From the NCBI GenBank assembly GCA_022823865.1, contig JAJEHF010000204.1:1-64000 (forward strand): a DNA stretch of 64,000 nt, given 5' to 3'. The notes beneath the pieces are model-generated. The model ran no database searches. It was not told the DNA's origin and saw only the letters and a list, made by a program, of their open reading frames with translations. The stretch's first letter is position 1; each line of letters starts with the position of its first letter. This stretch comes from Bryobacterales bacterium. Lineage in GTDB: Bacteria > Acidobacteriota > Terriglobia > Bryobacterales > UBA6623. Below are positions 1-9,744 of this stretch, one piece after another. A program made the position numbers and the translations under genes.

Positions 1-12
1 ATTGTCAAGCGC

Positions 13-45
13 GCCAGCGGCTGGGCCCGCAAGCGAGCCGCTGGC
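13..45. other. Perfect inverted repeat, possible terminator of an upstream gene
   Basis: A perfect 10-bp inverted repeat (arms 13-22 and 36-45, 13-base loop) lies at the left edge of the window. There is no T-run on either side, so it is not a textbook intrinsic terminator. It may mark the end of a gene outside the window. The remaining bases before the first gene at 274 contain nothing else I recognise. Confidence 0.3.
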
Positions 46-273
46 CGCTCACAACGGTTCCCGCTCAGAGACAGGACCCCGCCACGAGCAACCGTTCGAA
101 ACCTACCCGGCCCCAACCAGCGCAAGCATTGCTGCGCGTGAGCTCAGGCGACAAGACACATAGTCAAAAAAGGGCCTGAGTAGTTACAAAAACATTTGGT
201 TTTCGTTTGACTCCGGGCGGTTCTGGGCGTATGAAGAAGCCACGCATAGTTTGCCTGCAAGAGGAGGTCGAAA

Positions 274-3200
274 ATGCACGCTCGAGCTTTCTTCATATTC
301 CTGGCAATCCTGCCCCTAACAGTGCCGTTGATCGCCCAGATCAACACCGGAACGATTATCGGCACCGTACGGGATCCCCAAGGCGCGGTTATCCCCGGCG
401 CCGATGTGACGGTCACCCTGACCAGCTTGGGTAACTCCATCGTTCTGAGCACCAACGAAGCCGGTGTCTACCTGGCAACTGGCCTGCGACCCGGCATCTA
501 CCGAGTCCGGGCCGAAACGGATGGCTTCAAGACGGCTGTCCGGGACGAGATCCGACTCGCCATCCAGCAGCGTCTCGAGGTCGGTTTCACCCTGGAAGTC
601 GGTGACGTCACGGAACAGGTGGAGGTCGTTGCCCCGGTTGTGGGCTTGGAGGCGGAAAGCGGTCAGCTAGGCACCGTGATTGAATCCGCCGAGATCGAGG
701 ACCTTCCGCTCGACGGGCGGCGGTACTCGGACCTGATTCTGCTCAGTCCCGGCGCGGTCCCCGCACCGGGCTCGCGGTCGAATCCGCGGGAGGCGCGAAT
801 CAACGTCGACGGCAATTTCTCGCTCCAGAACTACTTCGCCCTCAACGGCGTCGACAACAACACGTTCACGACCAACGGCCAGGAGCGCAGCCCCCAGGCC
901 GTTCAGCCGCCCCCGGACGCGCTCCAGTCCTTCAAGATCCAGACAAGGACCTACGACGCCGAGTTCGGCTGGAGCCAGGGAGCGGTCATCAACGCCGAGA
1001 TCAAGTCTGGAGCGAACGACTTTCACGGATCCGGCTGGTACTTCCTTCGCAATGACAAGCTCAACGCCAACAACTTTTTCAACAATGCAGCCGGCATTGA
1101 GCGAGGAGCCGAGAACCGTAACCAATACGGGCTGACCTTCGGCGGCCCGGTCGCGAGGAACAAGACGTTCTTCTTCGCGGACTACCAGCGCACGGACTCC
1201 AGCAAGGCCGGTGGCGCCAACGGAACGGTTCCGACCGCACAGATGAAGCAGGGCATCTTCACAGGGGACCGTGACCTGGTGATCGATCGGGATGCAGACG
1301 GCACCCCCTTCTATCCCGAGATCGTGCCTTGCGTGGACGAAGTCAATGACATCCTCAATCTCGGGGCGAGCCGAACCGACGGGCGGCCTTGCGGCGACCC
1401 GGCGGGCATGGCGCTCGGCGGGCTGTATCCAGATCCGAACTCTGGGAAGTTCGGCTTCCAATCAGCCCTAGATGTCCCGCTGGACCAGAACTCGTTCGAC
1501 GTCAGGATCGACCATAGCCTGACGGACAAGGACACCCTCTACGGGTCCTACAGCTTTCTGCAAACCGACACCATCGTCGAGCAGGGCCCGTTCCCGAACC
1601 CGCTCGCCACTGGCGGGTTCACGGCCAACAGCTATGTCCGCGGCCAGTTGATGGCGCTGACATGGAACCGCATCTTCAGCCCATCCGTGTTCAACAGCCT
1701 CCGGTTCGGATTCAACCGGATCTATTCGACGTCGGACCCCGTCGCGCCGGAAGGCGACGCCGGGGCGGAGTTCGGCCTGAACTCCCTCCCCGGCACGTTC
1801 GCCTACGGCCTTCCGCCGATCCGCGTGTCCGGCTACACGCTCCTCGGAACCTCGGAGTGGCGGCCGCAGTTCCAAACTTCCCAGGTCTTCCAGCTGTTGG
1901 ACAACCTCAGCGTGATCAGAGGAAACCATTCGTTCAAGCTCGGCTTCGAGTACAAGCGGGCCATGAACGACTACTTGGACGTGAAGGCGCCCAACGGCCG
2001 CTACATCATTCCCAATGACTATGTCGGCGACGGGTTCGCCAACCTCCTGCTGGGTAATGTCGGCAGGGTCGAGGCCACCTCGGCGCTCGTACCCCATACG
2101 TATACCGACGGGATGATGTTCTACCTGCAGGACGCCTACAAGGCCTCGCCCAGGCTGACGCTCAACTACGGGGTCCGGTACGAGTACTTCACGCCGATCG
2201 TGGAACGCGACAATCTCATGTCCAACTTCGATCCCGACGCGAACGGAGGCCGCGGCGCGCTGATCACTGCGAATCCCGGCGACCTGGGGCAAGTGCCGTG
2301 CGAGTTCGAATGCGTGCAACGCGCGCAAGGCGGCGGAATCTTCGGCAGGGCGCTGGTCCATCCCGACCGCAACAACCTTGCTCCCCGTCTAGGAGCGGCC
2401 TATCGCATCGGAAAAAGTACGGTGCTCAGGGGCGGCTACGCGATCTTCTATCAGGCGATCGACCGGATGGGGAGTTCGGCTGCGCTTCCGTTAAATCCCC
2501 CGCAGCTGATCGAATTCCGCGGACAGGAGTCGCAGTTCCACGAGCCGCCGAAGATGTTGCTCAGCGACCCGTTCCCCGGGGAAAGCAACGCGTTCGATCC
2601 CCAGAGCATCGATCTCCGGAGCCGGAGCATGTTCGAAACGGCACCGTGGTCGCAGCAGTACAGCTTCGGGTTCCAGTTCCAACTCGAACAGAGCTATCTG
2701 ATGGATATCTCCTACGTGGGCGGCGACTCGAACAACATCCGCAAGCTTCAGCCCTTGAACCAAGGCCGCCTGCAGTCGGACGGATCGGTCTCGTACCCCT
2801 TCCCGGACTGGGCACGCCTGAGCGACCACCTGGCCAGCAACGGCAACGCCAACTACAACGCGCTGCAAGTGAGCCTGCGGCGAGCAATGGTCGGGGGCTT
2901 GGCCTTCAATGTGAACTATACCTGGAGCAAGGCCCTCGGCGACACGCAGGACAATCTTTCGGGAGGCGCATCTGCAAACCTTGTCCGGCCGCAGAACGCC
3001 TACGATCTGGCCGCTGACTACGGGCGATTGGTCTTCGACCAGACACATCGGTTCGTATTCAACTGGACCTGGGCGATTCCGTTCCCGCGCGACAGTTCCG
3101 CGCGGCACGTGCTGGGCGGCTGGCAGTTCAACGGCATTTGGAGTTCCACCTCCGGTGCTCCCATCGGCATCCGCGGCCCCGACAGGAGCCGCACCCGGAG

Positions 3201-3561
3201 CCAGAACCCCCGCGCAGATTGCATCGGCAATCCGACAGGCCCGAGAACGGTTGAGCAGTTCTTCAACACTTCGGCCTTCGCAATCTCCCAGAACGGAACC
3301 TTCGGAAGCTGCGGCGTGGCCGCGCTAAGTGGCTGGCCGCATCACAACTTCGACCTTTCCCTGTTCAAGAACTTCGGGCTGGGATTCAGCGAAGACGCGA
3401 AGCTGCAGATGCGATGGGAGTTCTTCAACGCCTTCAATACGCCTCAGTTCGACAATCCCGAGAACCGTGTGCACAACGGCCGGTTTGGCAGGACCACCCG
3501 CGTGCTCGATCCCCTGCGGGAAGCCCGGGTGATCCAGTTCGGGCTGAAATTCATCTTCTAG
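274..3561 (+). CDS. TonB-dependent receptor, Oar-like, with N-terminal carboxypeptidase-regulatory domain
   Basis: Outer-membrane beta-barrel protein of 1095 residues, of the large Oar-type class that Acidobacteriota carry in many copies. Residues 1-21 form a signal peptide. Residues about 25-105 are a CarboxypepD_reg fold (GTIIGTVRDPQGAVIPGADV, then GVYLATGLRPGIYRV). A TonB plug follows (IESAEIEDLPLDGRRYSDL), then a long barrel ending in phenylalanine (VIQFGLKFIF), as expected for BAM recognition. The start is fixed by a strong ribosome site, GAGGAGG at 261-267, six bases before the ATG. A -10-like TAGTTT at 247-252 would give a short leader. The substrate cannot be read from sequence; the next gene is an amino-acid permease, so peptide uptake is possible but only inferred. 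Confidence 0.93.
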   Translation: MHARAFFIFLAILPLTVPLIAQINTGTIIGTVRDPQGAVIPGADVTVTLTSLGNSIVLSTNEAGVYLATGLRPGIYRVRAETDGFKTAVRDEIRLAIQQRLEVGFTLEVGDVTEQVEVVAPVVGLEAESGQLGTVIESAEIEDLPLDGRRYSDLILLSPGAVPAPGSRSNPREARINVDGNFSLQNYFALNGVDNNTFTTNGQERSPQAVQPPPDALQSFKIQTRTYDAEFGWSQGAVINAEIKSGANDFHGSGWYFLRNDKLNANNFFNNAAGIERGAENRNQYGLTFGGPVARNKTFFFADYQRTDSSKAGGANGTVPTAQMKQGIFTGDRDLVIDRDADGTPFYPEIVPCVDEVNDILNLGASRTDGRPCGDPAGMALGGLYPDPNSGKFGFQSALDVPLDQNSFDVRIDHSLTDKDTLYGSYSFLQTDTIVEQGPFPNPLATGGFTANSYVRGQLMALTWNRIFSPSVFNSLRFGFNRIYSTSDPVAPEGDAGAEFGLNSLPGTFAYGLPPIRVSGYTLLGTSEWRPQFQTSQVFQLLDNLSVIRGNHSFKLGFEYKRAMNDYLDVKAPNGRYIIPNDYVGDGFANLLLGNVGRVEATSALVPHTYTDGMMFYLQDAYKASPRLTLNYGVRYEYFTPIVERDNLMSNFDPDANGGRGALITANPGDLGQVPCEFECVQRAQGGGIFGRALVHPDRNNLAPRLGAAYRIGKSTVLRGGYAIFYQAIDRMGSSAALPLNPPQLIEFRGQESQFHEPPKMLLSDPFPGESNAFDPQSIDLRSRSMFETAPWSQQYSFGFQFQLEQSYLMDISYVGGDSNNIRKLQPLNQGRLQSDGSVSYPFPDWARLSDHLASNGNANYNALQVSLRRAMVGGLAFNVNYTWSKALGDTQDNLSGGASANLVRPQNAYDLAADYGRLVFDQTHRFVFNWTWAIPFPRDSSARHVLGGWQFNGIWSSTSGAPIGIRGPDRSRTRSQNPRADCIGNPTGPRTVEQFFNTSAFAISQNGTFGSCGVAALSGWPHHNFDLSLFKNFGLGFSEDAKLQMRWEFFNAFNTPQFDNPENRVHNGRFGRTTRVLDPLREARVIQFGLKFIF

Positions 3562-3567
3562 CAACCC

Positions 3568-3603
3568 CGCCAGCCGCCCGGACCCACGTCGGGGCGGCTG
3601 GCG
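3568..3603 (+). terminator. Strong GC hairpin directly after the receptor gene
   Basis: A perfect 12-bp stem (3568-3579 with 3592-3603) and 12-base loop begin seven bases after the stop codon of the receptor gene. No T-run follows, so termination would rely on the hairpin alone or on Rho. Position and stability make it a likely terminator between the receptor and the permease gene. Confidence 0.55.
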
Positions 3604-3670
3604 ATCCGGGAGCCTTGGCCGCTTCGCGAGGTCCGCTCGCGGAATATGCGAACCTGCAAGTCGAGCGCAA

Positions 3671-5053
3671 ATGCCGACAGAACCATCCTCCCGCGGAGAT
3701 AGCGAACCGGGCCTGATCCGAGGCCTAGGGCTGAAGGAAGCCATCTCGGCCAACGTGGTCGAGATGCTCGGAATCGGCCCCTTCATCACGATCCCGATCC
3801 TGATCGCCGCCATGGACGGCCCGCACGCCATGCTGGGGTGGCTGCTCGGGGCTGCGCTGGCCGTCTGTGACGGGCTGGTTTGGGCAGAGCTGGGCGCCGC
3901 GATGCCGGGAGCGGGAGGCTCCTACGTCTACCTCCGGGAAGCCTACGGCCCGCAGAAGATGGGCCAGCTGATGTCGTTTCTCTTCGTCTGGATGATCTTC
4001 TTCACCGCGCCGCTCTCGGTTGCGACCGGAGCCGTCGGGTTCGCCCAGTACGCCCAGTACCTCGGGCCCGAACTCTCGCCCCTGACCATCCAGCTCATCG
4101 CGGTGGGCCTGTGCCTGGTCATCACCTTTGCGCTTTACCGCGGGATCCAGACCATCGGCCGGCTCTCGTTCATCCTCATGCTGGTCGCCGTAGGCACGAT
4201 TCTCTGGGTGATCGTCTCCGGGTTGCCCAACATCCGGGGCGAGCTGCTCATGGACGTTCCCGACGGGGCCTTCTCGTGGTCGTGGGGCTTCGTTAAGGGC
4301 CTCGGAGGCGCTGCTCTGATTGGCATCTACGGATACGGTGGCTACAACAACATCTGTTTCTTGGGGGGAGAGGTCAGGAATCCGAGCCGGAATATTCCCT
4401 TCGCGGTCATCGCCTCGATCGCCATCGTGGCGCTGCTGTACATCTTCCTGAACACAACGATCCTCGGTGTCGTTCCGTGGACGGACGCGATGGCCTCCCA
4501 ACACGTCGTCTCGGACTTCATGGAGATCGTCTACGGGCCTTGGGCCGCCAACCTGCTCACCTATCTCGTTCTGGCGGCATCGGCTGCTTCGGTTTTCGCC
4601 CTGCTCCTCGGCTATTCGAGAATCCCGTATGCGGCCGCTAGGGACCGGAGGTTCTTCTCGGTGTTCGGCAAGCTGCATCCGACCAAGCGATTCCCGCATG
4701 TCTCTCTGCTGACGCTCGGCCTCGGCTCGACGGTTTTCTGCTTCCTTGATCTCGGCAACATCATCCAGGCACTCATCGTGATCCAGGTCATCGTCCAGGT
4801 GCTGGGGCAGATTGTTGCCGTGACGCTGATCCGGACCTACCGCCCCGACATTCACCGCCCGTTCCAGATGTGGGGGTATCCGATCCCGAGCCTGGTGGCC
4901 ATGGTCCTTTGGCTTCTCGTGCTCGTCTCGACAGGAGTCACCATCGTGGCGCTGGGCCTGCTGGTACTGGCGCTAGGAGTCGGCCTCTACTTGCTCAGAG
5001 CCCGCCGACTCAGGGAATGGCCGTTCGTCCGTTCGGCGCTTGGCGGATCGTAA
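3671..5053 (+). CDS. APC-family amino-acid permease
   Basis: Integral membrane transporter of 460 residues, the usual length for the amino acid-polyamine-organocation superfamily, with about 12 hydrophobic segments. The helix-1 region (residues 20-45, EMLGIGPFITIPILI) and the motif AELGAAMPGAGGSYVYL followed by REAYGP around residues 75-98 are characteristic of APC permeases. GGEVRNPSRNIP near residue 233 is the conserved loop of the family. It probably moves an amino acid or related amine across the inner membrane; the substrate is unknown. The 3' end overlaps the convergent CRTAC1 gene by 44 bases. I see no clear ribosome site; the ATG at 3671 is the first in frame. Confidence 0.88.
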   Translation: MPTEPSSRGDSEPGLIRGLGLKEAISANVVEMLGIGPFITIPILIAAMDGPHAMLGWLLGAALAVCDGLVWAELGAAMPGAGGSYVYLREAYGPQKMGQLMSFLFVWMIFFTAPLSVATGAVGFAQYAQYLGPELSPLTIQLIAVGLCLVITFALYRGIQTIGRLSFILMLVAVGTILWVIVSGLPNIRGELLMDVPDGAFSWSWGFVKGLGGAALIGIYGYGGYNNICFLGGEVRNPSRNIPFAVIASIAIVALLYIFLNTTILGVVPWTDAMASQHVVSDFMEIVYGPWAANLLTYLVLAASAASVFALLLGYSRIPYAAARDRRFFSVFGKLHPTKRFPHVSLLTLGLGSTVFCFLDLGNIIQALIVIQVIVQVLGQIVAVTLIRTYRPDIHRPFQMWGYPIPSLVAMVLWLLVLVSTGVTIVALGLLVLALGVGLYLLRARRLREWPFVRSALGGS

Positions 5054-6791
5054 TTTCCGCGCCTGCCGCAACCTCGCGCAACAGTGATATCTCGCCTGTA
5101 GGCCAGCGCACCTCCACCGAGTCGGCCCTCGGGCGGGAGCCGAGCCCGAAGTGCAGGACCAACTCATCCTGAGAGAGATAGCTCCCACCGCTCCGCACTT
5201 CGCGCAGCTGCTGCAGCTCACCGGACCGGACCCTGACCTGAGCGCCCAGCGCGAGCCGGTTCGAACCCGACCCGATGAGTCGGATCCGGAGGTGCTGGTT
5301 CTCGCCGCTGCTTTCGTTCCAGAACAGAGTTGGCGCGGCATCCATGTTGCTGAGCACCACGTCCAACCTCCCATCTCCGTCGAGGTCGGCGCTTGCCGCG
5401 CCGCGGCTGGACTGCTCGCGATCCAGATGCAGCAGGCCTGGCTGCTCCTCGAACCGACCGTCCCCGAGATTCCGGAACAGAAGGCTTTCCTGACGGTACG
5501 GGGCAATGGACGACTCCCGGAGCTGATCGACGCTCGGAAAGACGTGGCCGTTCGCCACGAAGATGTCAAGCCAGCCGTCGTTGTCGAAGTCCCCGAACAG
5601 CGTTCCCCAGCCGACGTAGGGCAATGTCGGTCGGTCCAAGCCTGACCGGGCCGTGACATCCGAGAAGTTGAGTTCGCCTTCGTTCCGATACAGCGTGTTG
5701 TAGTCCTCGGAGAAGTGTGTGACGTATAGGCCAAACCGGCCCTGGTTGAGATAGTCGCCCGCAGCGACTCCCATTCCTGCCTGCTCCACTCCGTGAGCGT
5801 TGAAGGCCAAGCCCGACACGAGCCCGAGTTCCTCGAACGTCGCGTTGCCCAGGTTCCTGTAGAAAAGGTTGGGTGTCGCATCGTTGGCCACGAACAGGTC
5901 GGGCAGGCCGTCCTCGTCCAGATCCACGAAGAGGGCCCCGAGGCCGAAGTAGCCCTCCAGATCGTCTAAGCCGCTAGTACGGGAGCTTTGCTCAAATGTG
6001 CCGTCACCCCTGTTCACGAAGAAGGCGTCCCCTGCGCCCTTGAGTCCCCGTGGACCGCACATCACCGGAAGGCCCATGTACTTGCAGCCCAGGCCGGGCC
6101 CTCCCATTGAGCCGTATGCAGGACTGCCCGGCTCCGGAAGATTGGCCGGGTCCAGCTCGATGTAGTTGGCAACGAACAGGTCTAGGTCGCCGTCCAGATC
6201 GACATCAGACCAAGCCGAGCCGGTCGACCACCGGGGATCGCTCACGCCGGCGTGCTCGGTAGTGTCGGCAAATGTTCCATCCCCTTGGTTGCGTAAGAGC
6301 TGGTTCGGACCGTGGGACGTGACGTAGAGATCGGGAAGGCCATCGGAGTCGTAGTCGGTCACCGAACAGCCCATGCCCCAGTAACCGTTCCCTCCTGCTC
6401 CGGCCGCCTGCGTGACCTCCTCGAACCGGCGCTCGCCCAGGTTCCGGAACAGGGCATGACGGACGCGGGACGGGCGGCCCTCCCGGAAGCTCTCCAGGAG
6501 CCCGCCGTTCACGAAATAGAGATCTGGCCGATCATCCGAGTCGTAGTCGATCACACACACCCCGGCAGAGGTCGCTTCGACGATGTAGCGCTTCTCCTGA
6601 TCGCCGCTGATCAGTCGGAACCCGCCCAGGCCAGCCGCTTCTGCCGATTCCAAGAACCGCAGCTGCGACCAAGCCCGGCGTGGCAACGAAGGAGCGAGAT
6701 GGGCCGACAACGCGACGACTGCAGCCAGCAGGGAGCAACCTGTGCGATGCACGCAAATCACCGGCCTACGGATCCGGGGCGTGGCTCGCAT
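5010..6791 (-). CDS. CRTAC1-family secreted protein (FG-GAP repeats plus ASPIC/UnbV domain)
   Basis: Predicted exported protein of 593 residues. A signal peptide or N-terminal anchor occupies residues 1-42 (GCSLLAAVVALSAHLAPSL). At least six FG-GAP/VCBS repeats follow, each with a calcium-binding-like loop of the D-x-D-x-D-G-x-x-D-L type (YDSDDRPDLYF, YDSDGLPDLYV, LDGDLDLFV, DEDGLPDLFV, DNDGWLDIFV, DGDGRLDVVL), consistent with a beta-propeller. The last ~90 residues are an ASPIC/UnbV domain (GAQVRVRSG, then SYLSQDELVLHFGLG and VEVRWPTG). The function of this family is not established; surface adhesion or carbohydrate binding is commonly assumed. It diverges from the TPR gene at 6927, a neighbour pair I know as frequent in Acidobacteriota. 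Confidence 0.92.
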   Translation of the reverse strand: MRATPRIRRPVICVHRTGCSLLAAVVALSAHLAPSLPRRAWSQLRFLESAEAAGLGGFRLISGDQEKRYIVEATSAGVCVIDYDSDDRPDLYFVNGGLLESFREGRPSRVRHALFRNLGERRFEEVTQAAGAGGNGYWGMGCSVTDYDSDGLPDLYVTSHGPNQLLRNQGDGTFADTTEHAGVSDPRWSTGSAWSDVDLDGDLDLFVANYIELDPANLPEPGSPAYGSMGGPGLGCKYMGLPVMCGPRGLKGAGDAFFVNRGDGTFEQSSRTSGLDDLEGYFGLGALFVDLDEDGLPDLFVANDATPNLFYRNLGNATFEELGLVSGLAFNAHGVEQAGMGVAAGDYLNQGRFGLYVTHFSEDYNTLYRNEGELNFSDVTARSGLDRPTLPYVGWGTLFGDFDNDGWLDIFVANGHVFPSVDQLRESSIAPYRQESLLFRNLGDGRFEEQPGLLHLDREQSSRGAASADLDGDGRLDVVLSNMDAAPTLFWNESSGENQHLRIRLIGSGSNRLALGAQVRVRSGELQQLREVRSGGSYLSQDELVLHFGLGSRPRADSVEVRWPTGEISLLREVAAGAEITIRQAPNGRTAIP

Positions 6792-6915
6792 GCTGCCGTT
6801 GCGGCCATCCTCTCGTCACGACCCTGATCTGGGTCAGCACCCGCGTTCCGACAAGTATCAGCCCTCCCCCTGGTGGGCCTTGGCAGGGCGGGGACCCAGC
6901 AATAGACGAGTTCAG

Positions 6916-6921
6916 TATAGT
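6916..6921 (+). promoter_or_regulatory. -10-like hexamer TATAGT, five bases before the TPR start codon
   Basis: The hexamer ends five bases upstream of the ATG at 6927, so transcription would begin at or next to the start codon. No Shine-Dalgarno sequence is present. No convincing -35 element is seen. Confidence 0.45.
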
Positions 6922-6926
6922 CGCCG

Positions 6927-8786
6927 ATGCTCGAACTCATCGCAATCGCCCGCCCTGCTGAAGAGGGCCTAGGCCGCCTGATGCCGTACACTGACAACGT
7001 GCTGGCTCCTCTGTGCAAGGGTAGCCAAGACGGGGTACTCTACAGGCTCGTCAATCGGGCCTTTGCCCGTCGAGCCGTGTGGTCTTGCTCCGCTGCGTTC
7101 GCGGTGCTCGGCAGCTTGCTGCCGCTCGCTGGGGTGCCGCAGCTGCGAATCCCCGCGGAGTCTGTCACGGAGTTCGAGCAAGCCGTCGCGCTCTTTCAAG
7201 CGGGAAGCTACGAGGCGGCTCTGCGGCAGACCGAGCCTCTCGGGCGCCGCCATCCCGACGTCGCCGAGATCCAGCACTTGCTAGCGATTGTCCTCGACCT
7301 CAACCGGAGGCCGGAAGAAGCCAACCAGCACTTTCGGCGGGCGGTGGAGCTCCAGCCGCAGTCGGTCGGGTTTCGCACCAACTTCGGCGCGAGTCTGATG
7401 CGCCTTGGGCAAGCGTCGGAAGCGGAGCGCCAGTTTCGCCACGCTCTGAAACTGCAACCGAACCATCCGACGGCAACCTTCAATCTGGGGACCACCCTCC
7501 TGCAGCAGGGCCGGCCGGGAGAAGCTCTCCCTTGGCTGGAAGAGGCGCTCTCGATCCAGCCGGATGTCTATCAGAACGCCTATCAGCTCGCCTACTGTCG
7601 TTTCTTGCTGGGCAAGTACGAGGCGACAGACTCGCTTCTGAAGAGGCTTGCAGGCCAGGCGGAGTCCCGAGCGGAGCTGCGCCTGCTAGGCGCACTCACA
7701 GATCGCGCGCTCGGGCGCGACGACCGGACGGATGAGGTCTTGCGAGCAGTCAGGCCGATGCTCGATGGGCAGCCAGGGCTGGAATTCCAGCTGGCGCTGC
7801 TGCTGTTGAACCAGGACCTGGTAGCACATTCCGAGGAATTGCTCCGATCAGTGACAAGCTTGCTCCCGGCGTCCTACGCGGCCCGCTTCAACCTGGCCGT
7901 CGCTCAGAGCCGACTTGGCAAGCTGCCCGAAGCCATCGAGGCGGCAAAGGCCGCACTCGCCCTCCAGGAGACGTCTGAGGCCCACTTGCTCCTGGCAGAC
8001 TTGCTCGAGTCGCAGGGTCAGCCCCTTGAGGCCGTGACACACTTCCAGAAGGCGGTTGCGCTCGATCCCACTGCCGACAATTACTTCGCGCTCGGGTACG
8101 AGTTCCTGACTCACTGGAACTGGGAGGCTGCGGCGCAGGTTTTTTCCGAGGGCCTCGAGACGATGCCCGACTCCTGGAACCTCTGGATCGGCACGGGAGC
8201 AGCAGAACTCGGCCTGACGCGGTACGAGGAGGCAACGCAGGCCTTCCTGAACGCTGTGCGGCTGAGGCCTGACGAGATGATGGGCTTCCACCTCCTCTCC
8301 CAAGCGTTCGATCGGTCGGACGAGGCCTTCGACAGCGCCCTGCTCTCATTCCGGCAGCTTCTCGAGCGTGATCCGACGGATCCCTTGGCTCGATACTTCG
8401 AGGCGCTGGCGACGCTCCGCCAGGCCTCGCGGTCCGGCGACTCCGGCGAAGTCGCGGCTCGGGTTGACACACTGGCCGAGCTGACCGAGGAAAACCCACG
8501 CTTTCTGGAAGCCCAGCTGCTGCTGGGCGAAATCCGATTCGAGCTTCAGGATTGGCCCGCCGCTGTCGAGGCGCTGCAGCAGGCCGTCCGCCTGGCCCCG
8601 GATCACGTATTGGCCCACTACCGGCTCGGACTCGCGCTGCAGAGAACCGGCCAAGCGCAACAGGCCCGACAGATGCTCCAGCGCTACCGGGAACTGAAAG
8701 CCGAGGAAGACCGAACTGTCGGCGGGAGGGTCGCGGCGACTACCAGGTTCATCGTCGAGATGAAGCAGGATGACAGGCGCCGCTAG
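6927..8786 (+). CDS. Tetratricopeptide-repeat protein
   Basis: A 619-residue protein built almost entirely of TPR units. Typical helices include NFGASLMRLGQASEAERQF, FNLGTTLLQQGRPGEALPW and HYRLGLALQRTGQAQQARQ, so at least 10-12 repeats run from about residue 75 to 605. A hydrophobic stretch (VWSCSAAFAVLGSLLPLAG, about residues 51-69) could be a signal or anchor. If so, the in-frame GTG at 7077 would give a more usual signal peptide than the ATG at 6927, but the -10-like hexamer next to 6927 favours the longer form. The role is probably protein-protein scaffolding, perhaps with the divergent CRTAC1 protein. The 3' end overlaps the PfkB kinase gene by 17 bases, so the two are probably co-transcribed. 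Confidence 0.85.
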   Translation: MLELIAIARPAEEGLGRLMPYTDNVLAPLCKGSQDGVLYRLVNRAFARRAVWSCSAAFAVLGSLLPLAGVPQLRIPAESVTEFEQAVALFQAGSYEAALRQTEPLGRRHPDVAEIQHLLAIVLDLNRRPEEANQHFRRAVELQPQSVGFRTNFGASLMRLGQASEAERQFRHALKLQPNHPTATFNLGTTLLQQGRPGEALPWLEEALSIQPDVYQNAYQLAYCRFLLGKYEATDSLLKRLAGQAESRAELRLLGALTDRALGRDDRTDEVLRAVRPMLDGQPGLEFQLALLLLNQDLVAHSEELLRSVTSLLPASYAARFNLAVAQSRLGKLPEAIEAAKAALALQETSEAHLLLADLLESQGQPLEAVTHFQKAVALDPTADNYFALGYEFLTHWNWEAAAQVFSEGLETMPDSWNLWIGTGAAELGLTRYEEATQAFLNAVRLRPDEMMGFHLLSQAFDRSDEAFDSALLSFRQLLERDPTDPLARYFEALATLRQASRSGDSGEVAARVDTLAELTEENPRFLEAQLLLGEIRFELQDWPAAVEALQQAVRLAPDHVLAHYRLGLALQRTGQAQQARQMLQRYRELKAEEDRTVGGRVAATTRFIVEMKQDDRRR

Positions 8787-9744
8787 TCCTGACCGCCTGG
8801 TATGCGCGGGAGAATTCTTCACGGATCTAATCTTCTCGGATCTGGAAGCACTTCCGAGCTTGGGCCAAGAAGTCAAGACCGACGATTTCGCGATCTCGAT
8901 CGGCGGTGGCGCCGCGATCACCGCCACCGCGGCGGCTCGCCTCGGGCGACCGACAGAACTGGTCACGGTTTGGGGCTCCTCCGTCTTGGACGGAGAAGCT
9001 CGGATTCGGCTTGAGGCTTCCGGGGTGTCCTGCTCCTTGTCCCAGATTCGACCGGATCTTGCATGCGGGGTCACAGTGGCGGTCTCGACGCCGGAGGATC
9101 GGTACTTTCTGACCTATCCCGGAGCCAGCCGAGCCGTGGAGCAGCACCTGCTCGACGAACGGATCCTCAATCGCATGGGACACTCCGGACACATCCATTT
9201 CGCTCTGACGCCCAGCTCTTGGAGCGCGGTCCGGAGCGCGGTCCGACGACTGCGGGACGGCGGATCGACGGTTTCGTGGGACCTGGGCTGGAATCCAGCG
9301 GCTGGGCACTCTCTGGCGTTCCGCGACCTCTGCAGGGAACTGGACGTGGTGTTCTTGAATGAGATGGAGGCATGCAGGTACGCCGGAGCGGGGTCGGCAC
9401 GCGAGGCGCTAGCCTATTTCTCCCATGCGGACAACACCGTGGTCATCAAGCGGGGAGCGGCGGGTGCGCTGGCGTCACGGAACGCATCGCCGCCCATCTG
9501 CACGGAAGCGATCACTGTGAAGGCCGTCGAGAGCACGGGGGCAGGCGATGCATTTAACGGAGGGTTCCTGCACGCGTGGATGGCGCGCAAGTCTGTGGAA
9601 GAGGCTCTTCTCGCAGGAAACGTCTGCGGCGGACTGTCGACCCGGTCGCCGGGCGGCGTGAATGCACTGCCGAGCCGGTCGGAATTCGACCAACAGATCC
9701 AGGGGCTTGAGCGTCAGCGTGTTGCTGGAACCGAAGACGAATGA
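8770..9744 (+). CDS. PfkB-family carbohydrate kinase
   Basis: Cytoplasmic ribokinase-like sugar kinase of 324 residues, the normal family length. Residues 40-60 carry the N-terminal glycine motif (ISIGGGAAITATAAARLG). Residues about 256-272 carry the diagnostic ATP/anion-hole motif ESTGAGDAFNGGFLHAW, whose aspartate in GAGD is the catalytic base. The substrate sugar or nucleoside cannot be assigned. It starts inside the end of the TPR gene and its stop overlaps the start of the family 4 glycosidase (ATGA at 9741-9744), so kinase and glycosidase are translationally coupled. A sensible inference is that the kinase makes a phosphorylated sugar or glycoside that the glycosidase then handles. Confidence 0.88.
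   Translation: MTGAASPDRLVCAGEFFTDLIFSDLEALPSLGQEVKTDDFAISIGGGAAITATAAARLGRPTELVTVWGSSVLDGEARIRLEASGVSCSLSQIRPDLACGVTVAVSTPEDRYFLTYPGASRAVEQHLLDERILNRMGHSGHIHFALTPSSWSAVRSAVRRLRDGGSTVSWDLGWNPAAGHSLAFRDLCRELDVVFLNEMEACRYAGAGSAREALAYFSHADNTVVIKRGAAGALASRNASPPICTEAITVKAVESTGAGDAFNGGFLHAWMARKSVEEALLAGNVCGGLSTRSPGGVNALPSRSEFDQQIQGLERQRVAGTEDE

Noticed and set aside
3725-4855. Long minus-strand open frame (376 codons) opposite the APC permease
   Set aside because: It is the antisense shadow of a clear membrane transporter; composition is Asp/Arg/Glu-rich low complexity with no domain.
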